Assembly: GCF_020099395.1 (NCBI RefSeq)
Contig: NZ_CP083590.1
Location: forward strand, 5,642,001-5,706,000
Origin: Streptomyces mobaraensis
GTDB taxonomy: Bacteria > Actinomycetota > Actinomycetes > Streptomycetales > Streptomycetaceae
Direction: 5' to 3'
Length of the DNA: 64,000 nt
Part shown: one piece after another, positions 9,832 through 23,129 of the stretch
Layout: each line of letters starts with the position of its first letter
Position numbering within the stretch: position 1 is the stretch's first letter
Made by a program: the position numbers and the translations under genes
The notes under the pieces: generated by a model
What the model was told of the DNA's origin: nothing
Database searches by the model: none
What the model saw: the letters and a program-made list of their open reading frames with translations, nothing else

Positions 9832-9935
9832 GTCCTCAAACTCCCCCAGAGGGGGTACCCCCAACGGGCTGAATCGTGCGCCCGGGCGCGATTGTCAGCC
9901 CGTTGGGGGTCCCCCCTCTGGGGGAGTTTGAGGAC
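9832..9935. repeat. 104-bp near-perfect palindrome in the lgt-VIT intergenic gap
   Basis: Two arms of about 48 bp, starting GTCCTCAAACTCCCCC and ending GGGGGAGTTTGAGGAC, meet at GCGCCCGGGCGC near 9878-9890. They differ at only a few positions. A third partial copy of CCCCCAGAGGGGG lies at about 9757-9769. Long stems of this sequence are common between Streptomyces genes. It may end lgt transcription. The rest of the 426-bp gap (9717-10142) shows no gene. Confidence 0.85.
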
Positions 9936-10142
9936 AACCGCGCGGAGCGCGGTTTCAGGGGGTGCGGGGCCCTCCCCGCAGAAACGGTGAAAGGGCGGGA
10001 CCGGGGCTAGGCACAAACCCGCAGGTCAGCGAGGTAAGTTCGGCCTTCCTTGCTAGCGCGCACGCGCTATTCGTGCGTACCTTCGAACCGTAGGGGGAGG
10101 GCACAAGGCCCGCCCTCCGGGCGAAGGAGCACCGAACCCACC

Positions 10143-10874
10143 ATGGCCGTCCTCGACACCGCCGCCACCACGCACATAGCCCACCGCGACAACCACACGC
10201 ACCGCGATGTGAACGGCGGCTGGCTGCGCCCGGCCGTGTTCGGGGCGATGGACGGTCTCGTGTCGAACCTGGCGCTGCTGACGGGCGTCGCGGGCGGGGA
10301 GGCCACCTCCAAGACGCTGGTGATCACGGGGCTCGCCGGCCTCGCCGCGGGTGCGTTCTCGATGGCGGTGGGGGAGTACACGTCCGTCGCGTCGCAGCGC
10401 GAGCTGGTCCTCGCGGAGCTGGACATCGAGCGGCGTGAGCTGCGGAAGCACCCGACCGACGAGCTGGAGGAGCTGGCCGCGCTCTATGAGTCGCGCGGGG
10501 TGGAGCCGGCGCTCGCGCGGGAGGTGGCGCGGCAGCTGTCGAAGGACCCGGAGCAGGCGCTGGAGATCCATGCCCGGGAGGAGCTGGGCATCGACCCCTC
10601 CGATCTGCCCTCGCCGATGACGGCGGCGCTCGCCTCGTTCGGTTCGTTCGCGCTGGGGGCGCTGCTGCCCGTCCTCCCGTATCTGCTGGGTGCCACGCAG
10701 CTGTGGCCCGCGGTGCTGCTGGCGCTGCTGGGGCTGTTCGCGTGCGGTGCGGTCGTCGCCCGGGTGACAGCGCGCAGCTGGTGGTTCAGCGGGCTGCGGC
10801 AGCTGCTGCTGGGCGGGGCGGCGGCCGGTGTGACGTATCTCCTGGGTATTGCCTTCGGGACCGCTGTCGGGTGA
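10143..10874 (+). CDS. VIT1/CCC1-type transporter
   Basis: This 243-aa membrane protein has the VIT family start VFGAMDGLVSNLALLTGVAGG, the AAGAFSMAVGEYTSVASQRE helix, a cytoplasmic helical insert, and three more C-terminal helices. Eukaryotic and bacterial members export Fe2+ or Mn2+ from the cytosol. Which metal is moved here cannot be read from sequence. The charged insert contains the ELxxLAxLYESRG type helices used for metal binding. ATG 10143 is chosen, with GAAGGAG about 15 nt upstream. It is monocistronic. Confidence 0.9.
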   Translation: MAVLDTAATTHIAHRDNHTHRDVNGGWLRPAVFGAMDGLVSNLALLTGVAGGEATSKTLVITGLAGLAAGAFSMAVGEYTSVASQRELVLAELDIERRELRKHPTDELEELAALYESRGVEPALAREVARQLSKDPEQALEIHAREELGIDPSDLPSPMTAALASFGSFALGALLPVLPYLLGATQLWPAVLLALLGLFACGAVVARVTARSWWFSGLRQLLLGGAAAGVTYLLGIAFGTAVG

Positions 10875-10879
10875 TGCTC

Positions 10880-10897
10880 TATGCGGGTCGCCGCATA
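10880..10897. promoter_or_regulatory. Perfect 7-bp inverted repeat after the VIT gene
   Basis: TATGCGG and CCGCATA are separated by GTCG, 6 nt after the VIT stop. It could be a small terminator or an operator for the region leading to gltB. Confidence 0.4.
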
Positions 10898-11044
10898 ACG
10901 AACGAGCGTCACGAGCTGGTTTCCGCGCGGTTTCAACCCTTCGACAACAGGGCACATCTTCACAAGCGCCCGCGGGCAGTGCGGCCCGCGCCGTATGCGC
11001 TCCACCCCTCGTGGATCTCGTCAAGCCTGCCTTGTTGTCCACAT

Positions 11045-11064
11045 AGTGGAATCCATCTTCCACT
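11045..11064. promoter_or_regulatory. Candidate operator upstream of gltB
   Basis: AGTGGAA and TTCCACT are separated by TCCATC, about 105 bp before the gltB start. A TAGCCT box at 11087-11092 could be the -10. The arrangement resembles sites of IclR-type regulators (for example NdgR, which controls amino-acid genes in Streptomyces), but the regulator is a guess. No gene is seen in the rest of 10875-11169. Confidence 0.45.
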
Positions 11065-11169
11065 GTGCGAGAAGCGGGTCATCATGTAGCCTGCACCAAA
11101 TTTCGCGGAGGGCCAGCGTCGTCCCTCGGCACATGCACCGCCATGAATGCCAAGACGACGGGAGCGCCG

Positions 11170-15718
<4,549 letters not shown>

Positions 15719-15726
<8 letters not shown>

Positions 15727-17179
15727 TCCGAAGGGCTTTCTGACCACCGGGCGCGAGGTCGCCCGCACCCGTCCCGTCGAGGAGCGCGTCCGCGACTGGA
15801 ACGAGGTGTACGTTCCGGGCTCGCTGCTGCCGGTTATTTCGAAGCAGGCCGGGCGGTGCATGGACTGCGGCATCCCGTTCTGCCACAACGGCTGTCCGCT
15901 GGGGAACCTCATCCCCGAGTGGAACGACTACGCGTGGCGGGGCGACTGGCGGGCGGCGAGCGAGCGGCTGCACGCGACGAACAACTTCCCCGAGTTCACG
16001 GGCCGGTTGTGCCCGGCGCCGTGCGAGTCGGCGTGCGTCCTGGGCATCAACCAGGATCCCGTCACCATCAAGAACGTCGAGGTGACGATCGTCGACAAGG
16101 CGTGGGAGGCGGGCGACGTCACGCCGCAGCCGCCGGAGCGGTTGTCGGGCAAGACGGTCGCCGTCATCGGCTCGGGCCCGGCCGGCCTGGCGGCGGCGCA
16201 GCAGTTGACCCGGGCGGGTCATACGGTGGCGGTGTACGAGCGCGCGGATCGTATTGGTGGGCTGCTGCGGTACGGCATCCCCGAGTTCAAGATGGAGAAG
16301 CGCCACATCAACCGGCGCATCGAGCAGATGCGGGCGGAGGGGACGAAGTTCCGCACGGAGGTCGAGATCGGCCGCGACATCGACGGCGCGAAGCTGCGCG
16401 GGCGGTATGACGCGGTGGTCGTGGCGGCGGGTGCGACGACGTCGCGCGACCTGCCGGTGCCGGGGCGGGAGCTGCGGGGGATCCACTTCGCGATGGAGTA
16501 CCTGCCGGTCGCCAACAAGGTGCAGGAGGGCGACTACGTGGCGCCCACCATCACGGCGGAGGGCAAGCACGTGGTGGTGATCGGTGGCGGTGACACGGGC
16601 GCGGACTGCGTCGGGACGGCCCACCGGCAGGGTGCGTTGTCGGTGACGCAGCTGGAGATCATGCCGCGGCCGGGGGAGGAGCGGTCGGCTGGTCAGCCGT
16701 GGCCGACGTTCCCGATGCTGTACAAGGTCACGTCGGCGCATGAGGAGGGCGGGGAGCGGGTGTACTCCGTGTCCACCACGCGCTTCGAAGGCGACGAGGA
16801 CGGCAATGTGCAGTGGCTGCACCTGGTGGAGGTGGAGTTCCGGGAAGGGAAGCTGGAGCAGAAGCCGGGGACGGAGCGGCGGATTCCGGCCCAGTTGGTG
16901 ACGCTGGCGATGGGCTTCACGGGCACGGATCGCGAGAACGGCTTGGTGGAGCAGCTGGGGTTGGCGCTGGACGCACGCGGAAACGTGGCGCGGGACGAGT
17001 CGTACGCGACGAACGTGCCGGGTGTTTTCGTGGCGGGTGACGCGGGGCGTGGCCAGTCGCTGATCGTCTGGGCGATCGCGGAGGGCCGCTCGGCGGCACG
17101 GGCCGTCGACCGCTACCTGACGGGCGCGAGCACGCTGCCGGCACCGATCCGGCCGACGGACCGGGCGCTGGCGGTCTGA
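15719..17179 (+). CDS. gltD: Glutamate synthase small subunit
   Basis: GltD takes electrons from NADPH through FAD and 4Fe-4S clusters to GltB. The 486-aa protein has the N-terminal cluster ligands [17 protein letters not shown] and [12 protein letters not shown]. The FAD-binding [13 protein letters not shown] is at about residues 150-162, the NADPH-binding GGGDTGADC follows, and the closing motif is [18 protein letters not shown] 15719 lies inside the end of gltB, so translation is coupled. A 14-bp hairpin ends the operon. Confidence 0.96.
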
Positions 17180-17198
17180 GGCGCTTGCCGGACGTGTG

Positions 17199-17236
17199 AC
17201 GTCCGTGCTCCCGATGTCGGCCGGGGGCACGGACGT
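17199..17236 (+). terminator. Hairpin after gltD
   Basis: ACGTCCGTGCTCCC pairs with GGGGGCACGGACGT (one mismatch) around a 10-nt loop, 19 nt after the gltD stop. Confidence 0.7.
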
Positions 17237-17367
17237 TGCGTTTACGCCGAGTTGGTGGTGGGTCGTGGCCGAAAGGGGTGCCGGCGCTGGCGCCGGTGCG
17301 TCGCGCGGTGGTCGTATCGCATGCGTCTGATCGACATCGACAACGGCTCTCATAGGAGGCACACGAC

Positions 17368-17937
17368 ATGCGACGGCTGACGACAGCGGCCACGGTCTTG
17401 GTGCTGGCGGCGGGCATCGGCCTGACGAGCACGGCGGGGATGGCGGACGCGGCGCCTGCGGGGACCTCTGCCGGGGTTGAGTGCCCGACGGACTGGGGCA
17501 GCGCGGACAAGTCGTCGGAGGGACACGAGTACCGCGTGCTGAAGAACATCCGCACCGGCAGCCACGCGTGCTACGACCGCATCGTCTTCGACCTGGGGAG
17601 CGCGGCGCCAGGGCTGGGGTACCGGGTCGGATACGTGGACGAGTTCCACCAGGACGGCTCGGGCGACCTGATACCGGTCAAGGGCGGCGCGATCCTGCAG
17701 GTGTACGTCAACGCCCCGAGCTACGACCCGAACACGGGCCAGCGCACTTACCCTGGCCGCGGCCGCCAGCCCCTGCCGGGTGTGGATCTCACCGGTTACC
17801 GCACCTTCCAGGACACGAAGTTCGGCGCGAGCTTCGAGGGACAGACTCAGGTGGCCGTGGGGGTACGGGCCCGGCTGCCGTTCCGGGCGGAGCAGGTGGG
17901 GGACGAGTTGGTGGTGGATGTGGCGCATAGCTGGTGA
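17368..17937 (+). CDS. Secreted AMIN-like domain protein
   Basis: This 189-aa exported protein has a Sec signal peptide at residues 1-29 (cleavage near ADAAPAG). It is followed by a beta-rich domain with RTGSHACYDRIVFDLG, GYRVGYVDEF, PGVDLTGYRTFQD and LPFRAEQVGDELVVDVAH. This matches a widespread actinobacterial 'AMIN-like' family. True AMIN domains bind peptidoglycan or polysaccharide at the cell envelope, but the function of this subgroup is not known. AGGAGG is 11 nt upstream of ATG 17368. The gene stands alone. Confidence 0.8.
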   Translation: MRRLTTAATVLVLAAGIGLTSTAGMADAAPAGTSAGVECPTDWGSADKSSEGHEYRVLKNIRTGSHACYDRIVFDLGSAAPGLGYRVGYVDEFHQDGSGDLIPVKGGAILQVYVNAPSYDPNTGQRTYPGRGRQPLPGVDLTGYRTFQDTKFGASFEGQTQVAVGVRARLPFRAEQVGDELVVDVAHSW

Positions 17938-18027
17938 GGTGGGGTGGGTGGTATGTCGGCTTCGTCGGACTCTCGGGAAGTGAATGAAAATCCGGGTCAG
18001 CCCGGGTAAAACCGCAGGTGGCGAAGT

Positions 18028-18237
18028 GTGGTCCCCGCACGCGCGGGGGTGGCCCTGTAGGCGGCACGCTGGGAGGCCGCCCACAGACGTGGTCCCCGCA
18101 CGTGCGGGGGTGGTCCGGCGTGCGACCGCATCGCCAAGCAACTGGAGGAGTGGTATCCGCACGGGCGGGGGGTGGTCCTCCGGCCCTCGCACTGGCTCAG
18201 GAGGAGTCGGTGGGGCCGCATGCGAGGGTGGCTCACC
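18028..18237. CRISPR. Relic of a type I-E-like CRISPR array, four repeats
   Basis: Two good 28-nt repeats (18028-18055 and 18089-18116, consensus start GTGGTCCCCGCAC) are separated by a 33-nt spacer. They are followed by two decayed copies at 18150-18178 and 18210-18237, with spacers of 33 and 31 nt. The decay away from the left end fits a leader on the left. The 30 bp before the first repeat (TAAAACCGCAGGTGGCGAAG) looks leader-like. No cas gene is present in the window. Confidence 0.85.
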
Positions 18238-18294
18238 TGCGGTTACGGGGCTCCGGGATTAGCCAGCGATCCCAAGCCCGCCCAGCTCAGTTCG

Positions 18295-18747
18295 TCAACC
18301 TCCGTCTTCCTGGCGGTGGTCGGACAGGAGCAGGGCGAGGGGCCCGGCGGGGAGCAGGAATCGGCCTTCCTGGGCGGCGGCGACGGCCTCGGCCATGGGC
18401 CACCAGGACAGTTTGAAGTCTTGCTCGGTGGGAGTGAGCTGCTGCGGCCCGAGGGTCAGGCCGCGGGCTTCGAAGAGGTGGACGCGGGCGGTGGACTCCA
18501 GGGTGATGGCGTACGCGCCCAGCGAGTGCCATCGCCGGGCAGTGATGCCGGCTTCCTCTTGGAGTTCGCGGCGCGCGCATTCCTCGGGACTTTCGCCATC
18601 CTCGCGCCGCCCGCCGGGCAGGAAAAGGTATTCGCCGCCGTGGGCGGGGAAGTCGGCGCTGAGGACGGCGACGAGGCCCTGGCCGTCGCGGGCCACCACT
18701 ACGGCGGCGTCGCGGGCCGGGCCTCGTCGGTACTCGTCGTCGCTCAT
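18295..18747 (-). CDS. NUDIX hydrolase
   Basis: This 150-aa protein has a perfect Nudix box, GRREDGESPEECARRELQEE followed by AGI, at about residues 46-68. Nudix enzymes hydrolyse nucleoside diphosphates linked to another moiety, and the substrate is not predictable here. It lies between two CRISPR relics and beside a gene fragment, which suggests this segment was shuffled in as a unit. The ATG at 18747 is the natural start. No operon partner is seen. Confidence 0.88.
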   Translation of the reverse strand: MSDDEYRRGPARDAAVVVARDGQGLVAVLSADFPAHGGEYLFLPGGRREDGESPEECARRELQEEAGITARRWHSLGAYAITLESTARVHLFEARGLTLGPQQLTPTEQDFKLSWWPMAEAVAAAQEGRFLLPAGPLALLLSDHRQEDGG

Positions 18748-18771
18748 GGCGCGGAGCTTAGTGGAGGGCGT

Positions 18772-18891
18772 CTACTTCACCATGGCGGCGAAGGGCACGT
18801 TCATCACTACGGGGTGGGCGGTGCCGCGGCCGTGGTATCCGTCGTCGCCGTAGGCGTCCCCGTGGTCGGAACACAGGATGATCAACCACCG
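18772..18891 (-). pseudogene. C-terminal fragment of an STM4013/SEN3800-like hydrolase
   Basis: Reading leftward from 18891 to the TAG at 18774-18772 gives LCSDHGDAYGDDGYHGRGTA followed by HPVVMNVPFAAMVK. This resembles the end of STM4013/SEN3800 family sulfatase-fold hydrolases, with the metal-binding DHG motif. Only about 39 codons remain. The upstream part is missing and is replaced at 18896 by a CRISPR repeat. I read it as a truncated remnant rather than a small gene. Confidence 0.55.
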
Positions 18892-18895
18892 CTGC

Positions 18896-18984
18896 GTGGT
18901 CCCCGCTCACGCGGGGGTGGTCCACAGGCTTCCACCTGCGCAGTTAGTGGAGACCCGTGGTCCCCGCGCACGCGGGGGTGTCCG
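18896..18984. CRISPR. Second CRISPR relic, two repeats and one spacer
   Basis: A 28-nt repeat at 18896-18923, a 33-nt spacer (18924-18956) and a repeat with one deletion at 18957-18984 share the repeat consensus of the array 660 bp away. No leader or cas gene is beside them. Confidence 0.8.
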
Positions 18985-19071
18985 GCCTGGCAGGAGGGCC
19001 CGCCCCCTAGGGCACCTTCGTTGCTCAGGCATGTGCGTACCACTGGCGCGATGCTCAGTTCGCTACCGTGG

Positions 19072-19284
19072 CTATTCGCCGGCGAGGAAGGAGCAAAAAG
19101 CGCTCCAACTTTCCGAAGGCAAGCGGAAGTGCCCGCGACCGTGGTCCTTGGAGTCTCGGACGGCGATTTCGGGACCGGGCAGTTCGGTTATCTCGACGCA
19201 GCCGTTGCCGCCGTTGCTATGCGAAGACTTGCGCCAAGTGGCACCTGTCAGATCGAGGGTGCAGAGGTCTGCCTTGCGGTTCAT
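19072..19284 (-). CDS. DUF397 protein
   Basis: This 70-aa protein has the DUF397 core ATWRKSSHSNGGNGCVEI followed by IAVRDSKD. Such proteins are partners of XRE/DUF5753 regulators in streptomycetes (the BldB/WhiJ-type modules), where they counteract or tune the regulator. The start codon overlaps the end of the upstream regulator gene by 4 nt, which confirms the pair. Confidence 0.88.
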   Translation of the reverse strand: MNRKADLCTLDLTGATWRKSSHSNGGNGCVEITELPGPEIAVRDSKDHGRGHFRLPSESWSAFCSFLAGE

Positions 19285-20162
19285 GACGAGTCGGTCTCCA
19301 TGGTCTTCTTGATGATCTCCCGGGACTGGTCCACCGGGAGAGCGGCGGCGACCGTGCGGTCGAAGGCGCCCTCGAACATCGCCACGTGCTCGGTGCCCTC
19401 CACGAACTGTCCGCCGACGACGTTCTCGGTGACTACGACCGTCGGCCAGGGGGAGGGGAACCGGACGATCTCGAACAGGCCCATCATGGCCGGGTTCGGT
19501 GCCATGGCCATGGGCAGGATCTGGATGGTGATGTTCGGCAGGCCCGACATGTCGAGCAGGTGACGGAGCTGGTCACGCATCAGCGTCGGGTGGGCCGCGA
19601 ATCGCTGGTGCAGTACCGCCTCGTGGATGACGGCCCAGAAGTTCAGGGGCGGGCGCCCGCCTTCCCTCCTCGTCGTCAGGACGGCCTGCCGGGCCTTGCG
19701 GACCTCGGCGAAGGCGGTGACCTCATCGGCGGGTCGCCAGAACGAGGAAGCGGCGATGATCTCCCGGGCGTAGGGGCCGGTCTGGAAGAGGCCCGGGATC
19801 AGGTTCGGTGAGCAGATCCGGGTGCTCTCGGCGTCGGACTCCAGGGACAGGTAGTCCTTGACGTGCGCGTCCACCACGCTGGCGTAGGTCGTCCACCAGC
19901 CCTTCTTCGCCGCGTCTCTGGCCAGTGCCTCGATCGCCATGAGGATGTCCGGGGCGTCCACGCCGTAGATGCCCAGCAGCTTCGACGCCTCGACGGGGCG
20001 GATGTGCGCCTTGGCGTTCTCGATCTTGGACAGCTTGGTGCGGTCCCACCCCATGACCTCGGCGACGCGATCGAGGCTCATGCCCGCCTGGTTGCGGTAC
20101 TTGCGAAGCGCTTCGCCGAGGCGCCGCCTTCGCAGGGTCGGCTGGGCTGGTTGGTTCGGCAT
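19281..20162 (-). CDS. XRE-family regulator with DUF5753 domain
   Basis: This 293-aa protein has an N-terminal helix-turn-helix (residues about 12-65: LGEALRKYRNQAGMSLDRVAE, then WDRTKLSKIEN) and a C-terminal DUF5753 sensor-like domain starting near SPNLIPGLFQTGPYARE. WhiJ-type proteins of this architecture act with a DUF397 partner in development or local regulation. The start ATG 20162 lies in a 283-bp gap, divergent from the next gene. That gap probably holds promoters for both, but no clear box was found. Confidence 0.9.
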   Translation of the reverse strand: MPNQPAQPTLRRRRLGEALRKYRNQAGMSLDRVAEVMGWDRTKLSKIENAKAHIRPVEASKLLGIYGVDAPDILMAIEALARDAAKKGWWTTYASVVDAHVKDYLSLESDAESTRICSPNLIPGLFQTGPYAREIIAASSFWRPADEVTAFAEVRKARQAVLTTRREGGRPPLNFWAVIHEAVLHQRFAAHPTLMRDQLRHLLDMSGLPNITIQILPMAMAPNPAMMGLFEIVRFPSPWPTVVVTENVVGGQFVEGTEHVAMFEGAFDRTVAAALPVDQSREIIKKTMETDSS

Positions 20163-20445
20163 GGACTGATCGTCCTCCAGGGGTGGCGAACTGCCGCGCG
20201 GTGGTTACGGTTTGGCCCGTGGGGGTTGCATTGTGCCCGCGCGGGGTCGCGCGAGTCGATAGAACGGAAATTCGGCATGTGCCAATCCAGGTAGCTAGGT
20301 TGCTTGACCGGGTTCCGTGCGGGCATCCTGCCCGAGTCAGGGTGATGAGCGTCACAGCCGCGTTCGCCGTGGTGATCAGCGTTCGGTCGGCTGTCGCCCC
20401 GTCCGTCGTCCCAGTCCGCGCCTTCGCTCACGCTGGAGTTCCCCC

Positions 20446-20982
20446 ATGCCCTCGCAGCCCTCGCGGGAAGAGCACAGTCGCCCGACGTTGCATCAGCAGC
20501 TCAAGGCCAGACACCCACTCGTACCGTCGGCCCTGGCGCACGACGCACCCGGCGACCGGAATCGGCCGGTGGGTGTCATCGGGTACGCCGTGCTGCGTAT
20601 CGACGCCGAGCACGGCGCCGCCCTGGCCCCCTTGGACGTGATGACGATCAAGGCGTCGATCAGGAGGTCCCTCGGTGCGCCGCTGTCGGCGGACGAGCGG
20701 AGCGCGGTCAACGACGACCTCAAGGGCCATCTTGGGCTGCTGATGCCGATCGTCGCCGGGGCGCACCCCGAGCTCGTCGCCTCGGTCGGGCGCCGGCTTG
20801 AGTATGAGCCGCCGGACGGGTACCGGTATCCGCGATGCGCCCGGCAGTGGGGCGAGGAATCCGCCCGCACCGCCGAACAACTGCTCGGACTCGCCCTTGC
20901 CGACGAAGACGCCGAGCATCGGCACGCCGGAGTGGAAGCGCGGCTGCACCTGCCGTCGCGTGGATCGTATCCAGGCGGCTAA
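20446..20982 (+). CDS. DUF6415-like protein
   Basis: This is a 178-aa soluble protein. The segment MTIKASIRRSLGAPLSADER then LKGHLGLLMPIV, followed later by ARTAEQLLGLALA, resembles the DUF6415 family, which is annotated near natural-product genes and has no known activity. ATG 20446 has GGAG 7 nt upstream. It is divergent from the XRE/DUF397 pair and may be under its control. A GGCGG/CCGCC hairpin spans its stop codon. Confidence 0.6.
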   Translation: MPSQPSREEHSRPTLHQQLKARHPLVPSALAHDAPGDRNRPVGVIGYAVLRIDAEHGAALAPLDVMTIKASIRRSLGAPLSADERSAVNDDLKGHLGLLMPIVAGAHPELVASVGRRLEYEPPDGYRYPRCARQWGEESARTAEQLLGLALADEDAEHRHAGVEARLHLPSRGSYPGG

Positions 20983-21115
20983 ACCGCCGCTTTGCCGAAG
21001 CCCGGTGTACTCACGCGGCGCGCGGAAGGGCGGCGGGCGCCCCTGCGCTCACACGTTCAGGTGAGCGACGTGATCAGACGGTCATATCCATTGCGCCGCA
21101 CCCTATGCAGGACGC

Positions 21116-23104
21116 ATGGATGAACTCCCCACCCCCGACGGCCAACCGGCCGTCTCGCGCCGACAGTTCGCCGTCGCCGCCGGCGCGACCACCGCCGCCG
21201 TCGCCGCGCTCGGTGTGCCCGCCGCCGTACCGGCGGAAGCCGCGCCCGCCAAGTCCACCGCCGACTGGGACACCTGCGTGGAAGTGGCCAGAGCCCTGCT
21301 CGTGGTCGACGAGCACGATCGGCCGCTGGTGCCCGAGTACAAGAAGATTCTCGACGACGGGCTGCCGCGTACCGGCAAGAAAGCAAGCCGGAAGGTGCTC
21401 GTCGTGGGCGCCGGGCCCGCCGGGCTCGTGGCGGCGTGGCTGTTGAAGCGGGCCGGGCATCACGTGACGTTGCTGGAGGCCAACGGGAACCGGGTCGGCG
21501 GGCGGATCAAGACGTTCCGGAAGGGCGGGCACGAGCACGCGGCGCAGCCGTTCGCCGATCCCCGGCAGTACGCGGAGGCCGGAGCCATGCGCATCCCCGG
21601 CAGCCACCCGCTGGTGATGAGCCTGATCGACGGGCTCGGGGTGAAGCGCCGGCCCTTCTACCTCGTGGATGTGGACGGGCAGGGCAAGCCCGTCAATCAT
21701 GCCTGGTTGCACGTCAACGGGATCCGCATGCGGCGTGCCGACTACGCCAAGGATCCTCGGAAGATCAATCGGTCGTTCGGCGTTCCGCGTGAGCTGTGGG
21801 ACACGCCGTCGTCCACGATCCTGCGGCGCGTGCTCGACCCCGTCCGCGACGAGTTCAGCACGGCCGGGGCCGACGGCAAGCGGGTCGACAAGCCGATGCC
21901 CGAGCGGGTCAAGGGGTGGGCCCGGGTCATCCAGAAGTACGGGGACTGGTCGATGTACCGGTTCCTCACCGAGGAGGCCGGGTTCGACGAGCGCACGCTC
22001 GACCTCGTCGGGACGCTGGAGAATCTCACGTCCCGGCTGCCGCTGTCGTTCGTGCACAGCTTCATCAGCCAGTCGCTGATCAGTCCGGACACCGCGTTCT
22101 GGGAGCTGGTCGGCGGGACGGCCGCGCTGCCGGACGCGCTGCTCAAGAAGGTCGACGACGTGCTGCGGCTCGACCGGCGGGCGACGCGCATCGAGTACTG
22201 GTCGCCGGACCGGACGGGAGCCGATCGCGCGACGCATGTCCGTGAAGGCGGGCCGCACGTGTGGGTCGACACCGTGTCCGAGGGCCGTGACGGCAAGGTC
22301 GTCCGCGAGCAGTTCACCGGCGACCTCGCGATCGTCACCGTGCCGTTCACGGGGCTGCGGCACGTGCAGGTCAGCCCGCTGATGTCGTACGGCAAGCGGC
22401 GTGCGGTCACCGAGCTGCACTACGACAGCGCCACCAAGGTGCTGCTCGAATTCAGCCGCCGGTGGTGGGAGTTCACGGAGGAGGACTGGAAGCGGGAGCT
22501 GGAGGAGGTACGGCCGGGGCTGTACGCCGCGTACCGGGACGGCAAGGCGCCCGCCGACGGCAGTCTCCTCGGCACCCACCCCTCCGTCCCGCACGGACAC
22601 ATCAGCCAGGCCCAGCGCGCCCACTACGCCGCCAACTACTGGGAAGGGCGCGACCAGCCCGAGGCGGCGCACATCGTCGGCGGGGGGTCCATCTCCGACA
22701 ACCCCAACCGGTTCATGATCAACCCCTCCCACCCGGTGCCCGGCAGCGAGGGCGGTGTCGTCCTCGCCGTCTACTGCTGGGCCGACGACGCCGCGCGCTG
22801 GGACTCCCTCGACGACGAGGCCCGCTACCCGCACGCCCTCTGCGGGCTGCAACAGGTCTACGGGCAGCGCGTCGAGGTCTTCTACACCGGCGCCGGCCGC
22901 ACCCAGAGCTGGCTGCGCGACCCGTACGCGTACGGTGAGGCGTCCGTCCTCCTGCCCGGCCAGCACACCGAACTGCTCGGCGCCATCCGGGAACCCGAGG
23001 GTCCGCTTCATTTCGCCGGCGACCACACCTCCGTCAAGCCGTCCTGGATCGAGGGCGCCGTCGAATCCGGTGTCCGGGCGGCGCTGGAGGCGCACCTCGC
23101 CTGA
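21116..23104 (+). CDS. Tat-exported flavin amine/amino-acid oxidase, L-glutamate oxidase-like
   Basis: This 662-aa enzyme has a Tat signal ([11 protein letters not shown], residues 14-24). The FAD-binding [17 protein letters not shown] lies at about 94-110, followed by [14 protein letters not shown]. Most of the length aligns from memory with Streptomyces L-glutamate oxidase: [15 protein letters not shown] contains the Arg that binds the substrate carboxylate, and [30 protein letters not shown] and [17 protein letters not shown] are shared. Such enzymes oxidatively deaminate L-amino acids outside the cell, releasing H2O2. Substrate choice is not certain. Confidence 0.85.
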   Translation: MDELPTPDGQPAVSRRQFAVAAGATTAAVAALGVPAAVPAEAAPAKSTADWDTCVEVARALLVVDEHDRPLVPEYKKILDDGLPRTGKKASRKVLVVGAGPAGLVAAWLLKRAGHHVTLLEANGNRVGGRIKTFRKGGHEHAAQPFADPRQYAEAGAMRIPGSHPLVMSLIDGLGVKRRPFYLVDVDGQGKPVNHAWLHVNGIRMRRADYAKDPRKINRSFGVPRELWDTPSSTILRRVLDPVRDEFSTAGADGKRVDKPMPERVKGWARVIQKYGDWSMYRFLTEEAGFDERTLDLVGTLENLTSRLPLSFVHSFISQSLISPDTAFWELVGGTAALPDALLKKVDDVLRLDRRATRIEYWSPDRTGADRATHVREGGPHVWVDTVSEGRDGKVVREQFTGDLAIVTVPFTGLRHVQVSPLMSYGKRRAVTELHYDSATKVLLEFSRRWWEFTEEDWKRELEEVRPGLYAAYRDGKAPADGSLLGTHPSVPHGHISQAQRAHYAANYWEGRDQPEAAHIVGGGSISDNPNRFMINPSHPVPGSEGGVVLAVYCWADDAARWDSLDDEARYPHALCGLQQVYGQRVEVFYTGAGRTQSWLRDPYAYGEASVLLPGQHTELLGAIREPEGPLHFAGDHTSVKPSWIEGAVESGVRAALEAHLA

Positions 23105-23129
23105 GGGGGAGGCGTGGGCGGCTGGGATC

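Noticed and set aside
17938..19071. Possible active CRISPR-Cas locus
   Set aside because: No cas genes on either strand, few repeats and strong decay, so I report relics only.
20983..21115. Possible insertion sequence or attachment site at the accessory region
   Set aside because: No transposase, integrase or flanking direct repeats were found anywhere between gltD and the trypsin gene.
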